This document shows positions 58,917 through 64,000 of a stretch of DNA of 64,000 nt, piece after piece. Each line of letters opens with the position of its first letter. Within the stretch, counting starts at the first letter, position 1. The notes below the pieces were generated by a model, which saw only the letters and a program-made list of their open reading frames with translations, searched no databases and had not been told where the DNA came from. Source of the DNA: Burkholderiales bacterium (lineage in GTDB: Bacteria > Pseudomonadota > Gammaproteobacteria > Burkholderiales > Burkholderiaceae_C); NCBI GenBank assembly GCA_017302655.1, contig JAFLDE010000012.1, positions 1 through 64,000 of the forward strand. Reading direction: 5' to 3'. Both the position numbers and the translations under genes were made by a program.

Positions 58917-60962
58917 ATGACCCGCCGCCAGCTCTTCGTCACCACCGCCTTGCCCTACGCGAACGCGAACTTTCACATCGGGCACATCATGGAGTACACG
59001 CAGGCGGACATCTGGGTGCGCTTCCAGCGTCTGCAGGGCCATGAGGTGCACTTCGTCTGCGCCGACGACGCGCATGGCGCGCCGATCATGATCGCCGCCG
59101 AGAAGGCGGGCGTGACGCCGCAGGCCTACGTGGCCAATATCGCCGCTGGCCGCAAGCCCTACCTTGACGGCTTTCACATCGGCTTCGATCACTGGCACAG
59201 CACGGATGCGCCGGAGAACCATGCGCTGTCTCAGGACGTGTACCGCAAGCTACGCGATGCAGGACTGATCGAGGTGCGCGCCATCGAGCAGTTCTTCGAC
59301 CCCGCCAAGGGCATGTTCCTGCCTGATCGATTCATCAAAGGTGAATGCCCGAAGTGCGGCGCCAAGGACCAGTACGGCGACAGCTGCGAGGTCTGCGGCG
59401 CGGTCTATGCCCCCACCGAGGTGAAGAACCCCTACTCGGTGCTCAGTGGCGCGACGCCGGTCTTGAAGACCAGCGACCACCACTTTTTCAAGCTCAGCGA
59501 CCCGCGCTGCAAGGACTTCCTGCAGCGCTGGACGCACGAGCCTGGGCGTCTGCAGCCTGAGGTGCTGAACAAGATCAAGGAGTGGTTCCAGGTCGATGAA
59601 GACGGCAAGGGCGGCCTCGGCGACTGGGACATCAGCCGCGACGCCCCCTACTTCGGCATCGAGATCCCGGACGCACCGGGCAAGTACTTCTACGTCTGGC
59701 TGGATGCGCCCATCGGCTACCTGGCCTCGCTCTACAGCTGGTTCGCCCAGCAGGGGAAGGACGTGGAAGGCTTCCTGGCCGACCCGGCCACCGAGCAGGT
59801 GCATTTCATCGGCAAGGACATCACGTACTTCCACACACTCTTCTGGCCGGCCATGCTGCAGTTCAGCGGCCGCAAGACGCCGGACCGCGTCTACGTGCAC
59901 GGCTTCCTGACAGTGAACGCCGAGAAGATGAGCAAGAGCCGGGGTACCGGCATCGACCCGCTGCGCTACCTGGAGCTGGGCCTGGACGCCGAGTGGCTGC
60001 GCTACTACCTGGCGGCCAAGCTGAACGACCGTGTTGAGGATCTGGACTTCAACCCCGAGGACTTCATCGCCCGCGTCAACAGCGATCTGGTCGGCAAGTA
60101 CATCAACATCGCCAGCCGCGCCGCCGGCTTCCTGGCCAAGCGCTTCGACGGCCGACTCGCTTCCGCACTCGGTGCCGAAGGCGAGGCCTTGATCGCCACA
60201 CTGCAGGCTGCCGCCCCCAGCATCGCCGCGCTCTACGACGGCCGCGAGTTCGGCAAGGCGCTGCGCGAGATCATGGGTCTGGCCGACGCAGTCAACGAGT
60301 ACGTGGACGCGCACAAGCCCTGGGAACTGGCGAAGAAGCCCGAGGCCGCCAACGAGTTGCACCAGGCCTGCTCCACCTGCATCGAAGCCTTCCGCCTGCT
60401 GACGCTCTACCTGAAGCCGGTGCTGCCGCTGCTGGCCACCAAAGTCGAGGGCTTCCTGCAGGTCGCTCCGCTTCAATGGGCAGACGCCAGCCGAACGCTT
60501 GGCAGCCACGTGATCGGCGCCTTCCAGCACCTGATGCAGCGTGTCACGACCGAGCAGGTGGAATCGCTGTTCACCAAGCCTGAGCCGCCGGCTCCGGTGC
60601 CCGGTGGCGAGCCGATCTCAGCGGAGATCACCATCGATGACTTCGTCAAGCCCGATCTGCGCATCGCCAGAATCGTCAAGGCCGAACGCGTCGATGGCAG
60701 CACCAAGCTGCTTCGCCTCACCCTGGACGCTGGCGAGGGCCGGACGCGCAACGTTTTTTCTGGCATCGCGGGCGCCTACGACCCGGCCCAGTTGGAGGGC
60801 AAGCTCACCGTGCTGGTCGCCAACCTAGCGCCGCGCAAGATGAAGTTCGGTATCAGCGAGGGCATGGTGCTGGCCGCCAGCCACGCCGACGAAAAAGCGC
60901 ACCCAGGGGTCTTCGTGCTTGAGCCCCATCAAGGGGCGTTGCCGGGCATGCGCGTACGCTGA
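58917..60962 (+). CDS. metG: Methionyl-tRNA synthetase
   Basis: This class I synthetase charges initiator and elongator tRNA-Met. The 681 residues show [17 protein letters not shown] with HIGH at 20-23, a zinc-binding knuckle pair CPKCGAKD and CEVCGAVY, the KMSKS loop [12 protein letters not shown], and a C-terminal tRNA-binding dimerisation domain ([20 protein letters not shown]). This is the long dimeric form. It starts after a long regulatory-looking region and is followed by a transporter gene 5 bases later. Confidence 0.98.
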   Translation: MTRRQLFVTTALPYANANFHIGHIMEYTQADIWVRFQRLQGHEVHFVCADDAHGAPIMIAAEKAGVTPQAYVANIAAGRKPYLDGFHIGFDHWHSTDAPENHALSQDVYRKLRDAGLIEVRAIEQFFDPAKGMFLPDRFIKGECPKCGAKDQYGDSCEVCGAVYAPTEVKNPYSVLSGATPVLKTSDHHFFKLSDPRCKDFLQRWTHEPGRLQPEVLNKIKEWFQVDEDGKGGLGDWDISRDAPYFGIEIPDAPGKYFYVWLDAPIGYLASLYSWFAQQGKDVEGFLADPATEQVHFIGKDITYFHTLFWPAMLQFSGRKTPDRVYVHGFLTVNAEKMSKSRGTGIDPLRYLELGLDAEWLRYYLAAKLNDRVEDLDFNPEDFIARVNSDLVGKYINIASRAAGFLAKRFDGRLASALGAEGEALIATLQAAAPSIAALYDGREFGKALREIMGLADAVNEYVDAHKPWELAKKPEAANELHQACSTCIEAFRLLTLYLKPVLPLLATKVEGFLQVAPLQWADASRTLGSHVIGAFQHLMQRVTTEQVESLFTKPEPPAPVPGGEPISAEITIDDFVKPDLRIARIVKAERVDGSTKLLRLTLDAGEGRTRNVFSGIAGAYDPAQLEGKLTVLVANLAPRKMKFGISEGMVLAASHADEKAHPGVFVLEPHQGALPGMRVR

Positions 60963-60967
60963 GACCC

Positions 60968-62626
60968 ATGCAATTGCAGCCCTTCCGCCCTCGCCTGCTG
61001 GACAGCTGGCGGCAGGCTGGATGGGCGGATCTGGGCGCGGGGCTCACGGTGGGCGTCGTCGCCCTGCCCCTGGCCATGGCCTTCGCCATGGCGTCGGGCC
61101 TGCCGCCGGAGAGTGGCTTGGTCACCGCCATCGTGGCTGGCTTCCTGATCTCTCTGCTCGGCGGCTCGAACGTGCAGATCGGCGGACCGGCCGGCGCCTT
61201 CATCGTGGTGGTGTACGGAATCATCGAGCGCCATGGTGTGGCCGGCCTGCTGCTGTCCACGCTCATGGCCGGAGGCCTGCTTTTCCTGATGGGCTGGCTG
61301 AAGCTGGGCGCCCTGGTGCGCTACGTGCCGGTGAGCATCGTCATCGGCTTCACCAACGGCATTGCCGTGCTCATTGCGCTGTCGCAAATGCGAGACCTAT
61401 TCGGCCTGCGCATCGAGGGCAAGCTTCCGGCCGACTTCTTCGCGCAGACCGCCGTGCTGGTCCGCCATGCCGAGACCTTCAACCCGCACGCGCTGGCGCT
61501 GGGCCTGCTGTGCGTGGTGGGCCTGTGGCTGTGGCCACGTCTGGCCAAGGTGCAGCGCATTCCCTTGCCGGATGAGCTCGCCCGAACGCGTGCTCAGCGG
61601 GCACTGAACGGGGTGTCGCGCCTGCCGGGGCCGGTCGTGGCGCTGGTCTCGCTTTCGCTGCTCGCTGCCCTGCTTCAGTGGCCGGTTGAAACCATCGGCA
61701 GCCGCTTCGGCCAGATTCCCGCTCACTTGCCCTCCCCGCAGTGGCCGTCGCTGTCCTGGGAGGCGGCCAAGCTGCTCGTCACGCCCACCCTGACGATCGC
61801 CTTGCTGGGTGCCATCGAATCGCTGTTGTGCGCGCGTGTGGCCGACAACCTGGCCCCGCAGTTGCCGCGCCACGATCCGAACCAGGAATTGATGGCCCAG
61901 GGTGTGGCCAATCTGGTGAGCCCTTTGCTCGGAGGCATGCCGGCCACCGGCACCATTGCGCGTACCGTGACCAACATCCGCGCCGGCGCACGCACGCCGG
62001 TTGCGGGCATGGTGCATGCCATCACCGTGTTCGGGGTCATGCTGGTCGCGGCACCCCTGGCCCTGCATGTGCCGCTCGCCGTGCTGGCGGGCATCCTGCT
62101 CTTCGTGGCCTGGAACATGGGCGAGTGGCACGAGTTCGCCCGCTTGCGGCACTTCACCGTTCAGTACCGCACCATCTTGCTGGGTACCTTTGCCATGACC
62201 GTAGTCTTCGACCTCACGGTGGCGGTCGAGCTGGGCCTGGTGCTGGCCTGCGTGTTCTTCATCTGGCGCATGAGCCAGCTGTTCCAGGTGCGGTCTGTGG
62301 ATACGCCATTGCCCGAGGGCGTGCAGGCGTTCAGCCTCTACGGTTCGCTGTTCTTCGGCTCGGTCGGCAAGGTGGAAGGTCTCGCCGATCGCGTGCTCCC
62401 CGGTACGCGCGCCCTGGTCCTCGACCTGCAACGCCTGGTGCAACTGGACACCTCGGGCCTCGAAGCCCTGCGGCAACTGCACCAGCGCCTGAGCGCACGC
62501 AGCGTGGCGCTGCTGCTGGCCGAGGTGAACGAGCAGCCGCTTTCGCTGATGCGCCGGGCCGGCTTCGCTGCGGAGCTGGGTGACGAACAGTTCCTTCCTA
62601 AAATCTCCGCCCTTTCACCGGATTGA
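60968..62626 (+). CDS. SulP-family anion transporter with STAS domain
   Basis: The 552-residue membrane protein has 10-14 hydrophobic segments of the SulP/SLC26 type. It includes GLTVGVVALPLAMAFAMASG near the N-terminus, GGSNVQIGGPAGAFIVVVYG and NQELMAQGVANLVSPLLGGM. A C-terminal cytoplasmic STAS domain follows (SLYGSLFFGSVGKVEGL, LVLDLQRLVQLDTSGLEAL). Substrates in the family are sulfate, bicarbonate or dicarboxylates; the sequence alone does not decide. It lies 5 bases after metG on the same strand. Confidence 0.92.
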   Translation: MQLQPFRPRLLDSWRQAGWADLGAGLTVGVVALPLAMAFAMASGLPPESGLVTAIVAGFLISLLGGSNVQIGGPAGAFIVVVYGIIERHGVAGLLLSTLMAGGLLFLMGWLKLGALVRYVPVSIVIGFTNGIAVLIALSQMRDLFGLRIEGKLPADFFAQTAVLVRHAETFNPHALALGLLCVVGLWLWPRLAKVQRIPLPDELARTRAQRALNGVSRLPGPVVALVSLSLLAALLQWPVETIGSRFGQIPAHLPSPQWPSLSWEAAKLLVTPTLTIALLGAIESLLCARVADNLAPQLPRHDPNQELMAQGVANLVSPLLGGMPATGTIARTVTNIRAGARTPVAGMVHAITVFGVMLVAAPLALHVPLAVLAGILLFVAWNMGEWHEFARLRHFTVQYRTILLGTFAMTVVFDLTVAVELGLVLACVFFIWRMSQLFQVRSVDTPLPEGVQAFSLYGSLFFGSVGKVEGLADRVLPGTRALVLDLQRLVQLDTSGLEALRQLHQRLSARSVALLLAEVNEQPLSLMRRAGFAAELGDEQFLPKISALSPD

Positions 62627-62633
62627 CCCCACC

Positions 62634-62837
62634 ATGCCTTTGTTCTGGAAGCCCTACACCTCGGAAGTCTCGCAACTGGTGGCCGAGCTGAAGGCGAAGA
62701 AGCCGACCCTGGAGGCCGAGCAGCGCGCCGGCCGGGCCCTGTTGTGGGACAAGCCGCAGGACCGCCAACTGGCCGCAGACTGGCAAGCCGCTCAGGTGGC
62801 GCAGCAGCCCTACGTCTACCAGACCAAGGGTGACTGA
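62634..62837 (+). CDS. DUF3460 family small protein
   Basis: The 67-residue protein begins MPLFWKPYTSEVSQLVAELK and ends QQPYVYQTKGD, the DUF3460 pattern found upstream of scpA in betaproteobacteria. It is polar, probably helical, with no signal peptide; the role is unknown. It starts just after the SulP gene and its stop overlaps the scpA start by 8 bases, suggesting coupled translation. Confidence 0.88.
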   Translation: MPLFWKPYTSEVSQLVAELKAKKPTLEAEQRAGRALLWDKPQDRQLAADWQAAQVAQQPYVYQTKGD

Positions 62838-63663
62838 GCTCCAGCAGGAGATTGCGGCCGTCAACGCCCCCGAGGTCGTTGACAGCGTCGCCGTGGCACG
62901 GCTTTATGGCGAGCCGCTGTTCCAGCTGCCGCAGGACCTCTACATCCCGCCCGATGCGCTGGAAGTCTTCCTGGAGGCGTTCCAGGGCCCGCTGGATCTG
63001 CTGCTGTACCTGATCCGCAAACAGAACTTCAACATCTTCGACATCCCCCTGGCCGAGGTCACCGCGCAGTACCTCGGTTACGTGGAGCAGATCCGCCGCC
63101 ACAACCTCGAGCTGGCGGCCGAGTACCTGCTGATGGCGGCCATGCTCATCGAGATGAAGAGCCGCATGCTGCTTCCGGTGAAGAAAGCCGACGACGGCAG
63201 CGAGCCCGAGGATCCGCGGGCCGAGTTGGTACGCCGACTCCTGGAGTACGAAAAGATCAAGCTCGGCGCCCAGCTCATCGACCGACTACCACTGCAGGGC
63301 CGCGACTACTGGAAGGCCCAGGTCCTCATCGAGCAGAGCATCGAGCCGCGCTGGGAGCAGGTGCGCCCCGAGGACTTGCGCCAAGCCTGGCGCGAACTGC
63401 TGTCGCGCGCCAAGCTGCACCAACATCACAAGATCACCCGCGAGCAGCTCAGCGTGCGCGAGCACATGGGCGTGGTGCTGCGCCGCCTGCAGGGCCGTCG
63501 CTACCTGGGCTTCGAAGACCTGTTCGACGTGCAGCGCGGCCCCGCCGTGCTCGTCGTCACCTTCATCGCCATGCTGGAGCTGACCCGCGAGGGACTGCTG
63601 GAACTCACCCAGGCCGAGGCTTTTGCGCCGATCTACGTGCGCCTGAGCTACCGCAGCAGCTGA
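62830..63663 (+). CDS. scpA: Segregation and condensation protein ScpA
   Basis: ScpA is the kleisin subunit that bridges SMC heads and binds ScpB. The 277 residues include FQGPLDLLLYLIRKQNFNIFDIPL, here with the YLIRKQ core, then AAEYLLMAAMLIEMKSRMLL and a C-terminal winged helix (FIAMLELTREGLLELTQAEAF). The start is a GTG at 62830 overlapping the DUF3460 gene. The N-terminal extension before the domain is about 45 residues. scpB is elsewhere (45.4 kb). Confidence 0.95.
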   Translation: MTELQQEIAAVNAPEVVDSVAVARLYGEPLFQLPQDLYIPPDALEVFLEAFQGPLDLLLYLIRKQNFNIFDIPLAEVTAQYLGYVEQIRRHNLELAAEYLLMAAMLIEMKSRMLLPVKKADDGSEPEDPRAELVRRLLEYEKIKLGAQLIDRLPLQGRDYWKAQVLIEQSIEPRWEQVRPEDLRQAWRELLSRAKLHQHHKITREQLSVREHMGVVLRRLQGRRYLGFEDLFDVQRGPAVLVVTFIAMLELTREGLLELTQAEAFAPIYVRLSYRSS

Positions 63664-63678
63664 GCTTCGCCAGCGCGG

Positions 63679-64000
63679 TCAGCGGCTCATCTGCCCCACC
63701 GCCAGCACCGCCTGCGTGCGGCTGTTCACGCCCAGCGCGCGGTAGATGGCCTGCACATGGTCCTTCACCGTCTCCGCGCTGATGTTCAGCTCGCTGGCAA
63801 TCAGCTTGTTCGGCTTGCCTTGCAGGAGGCCTTGCAGCACCTCATGCTGGCGCGGCGTGATGGCCAATTGAGACAGCGGCACGCGGACGGGAGGCGGCGC
63901 GCTCGACGGGTCGCGATTGCCCGGAGGCGCCGGCAGGGGCGCGTTGCCCATGCGCATCGGCGGTACGTAGATGCCTCCGCTGACCACCAGCAGAAGCGCC
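63679..64000 (-). CDS. LuxR-type response regulator, 3' part only
   Basis: The frame runs off the window end, so only the C-terminal ~107 residues are seen. It contains the LuxR helix-turn-helix: LAITPRQHEVLQGLLQGKPN, KLIASELNISAETVKDHVQA and LGVNSRTQAVLAVGQM. The preceding LLLVVSGGIYVPP is typical of the end of a NarL/FixJ receiver domain followed by a Pro-rich linker. It is convergent with scpA, 15 bases away. The phospho-acceptor site lies outside the window. Confidence 0.88.
   Translation of the reverse strand, partial: ALLLVVSGGIYVPPMRMGNAPLPAPPGNRDPSSAPPPVRVPLSQLAITPRQHEVLQGLLQGKPNKLIASELNISAETVKDHVQAIYRALGVNSRTQAVLAVGQMSR

Noticed and set aside
58301-58945. Short minus-strand frames in the minC-metG region
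   Set aside because: No ribosome-binding sites, no similarity and atypical composition; the region is dominated by DNA motifs instead.

Overview
This 64 kb window is a stretch of core bacterial chromosome. High GC, GTG/TTG starts and several classical gene orders point to a betaproteobacterium of the Burkholderiales. These orders are ndk-rlmN-pilW-rodZ-ispG-hisS-yfgM-bamB-der-hfq-hflX-hflK-hflC-hisZ-purA, rpsB-tsf-pyrH-frr-uppS-cdsA-dxr-bamA-skp-lpxD-fabZ-lpxA-lpxB-rnhB, and minC-minD-minE. Protein sequences resemble the Rubrivivax/Roseateles/Inhella side of the order; this is inference from memory, not a search. Nearly all DNA is coding and most genes lie on the minus strand in long, tightly overlapping operons.

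Layout. 1-0.5 kb: the end of an IS21-like element cuts a radical SAM gene whose start abuts a perfect LexA (SOS) box. 0.5-3.6 kb: dnaB and the rpsF-priB-rpsR-rplI operon. 3.7-9.7 kb: PEP synthase with its divergent regulatory kinase/phosphorylase, then glgC-glgA for glycogen. 9.7-23.3 kb: one long minus-strand envelope/translation cluster with rpsB, tsf, pyrH, frr, uppS, cdsA, dxr, bamA, skp, lpxD, fabZ, lpxA, lpxB, rnhB and an SpoU methyltransferase. The usual rseP between dxr and bamA is missing. 23.4-27.3 kb: NAD(P)HX repair enzyme, an RNase R lacking its usual N-terminal region, and tRNA-Leu(CAG). 27.4-43.6 kb: purine/histidine genes, the hfl protease-modulator genes, hfq, der, bamB, hisS, ispG, rodZ-like, pilW, rlmN and ndk. 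43.6-47.2 kb: rluB, scpB, rluD. 47.2-54.8 kb (plus strand): bamD, a PP2C phosphatase, a HerA-like ATPase, a LytS/LytTR two-component pair, glnS and an NTF2-like protein. 54.8-58.2 kb (minus strand): a small conserved protein, a tRNA-dihydrouridine synthase and the min operon. 58.2-58.9 kb: the only long non-coding stretch. 58.9-64 kb: metG, a SulP transporter, a DUF3460 protein, scpA and the 3' part of a LuxR-type regulator.

The genes mostly serve the outer membrane and lipid A (bamA, bamB, bamD, skp, lpxD/A/B, fabZ), isoprenoid and phospholipid supply (dxr, ispG, uppS, cdsA), translation and RNA processing, and chromosome replication, segregation and division (dnaB, priB, scpA, scpB, minCDE). 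No CRISPR array, prophage or defence island is visible.

The most unusual signals are regulatory. Paired DnaA-box-like sites lie in the dnaB leader and in the minC-metG intergenic region. A bipartite element (a 12-mer, exactly 27 nt, then a DnaA-like 9-mer) occurs upstream of both metG and the dihydrouridine synthase gene. A TAGAAT minus-10-like motif recurs in six leader regions.
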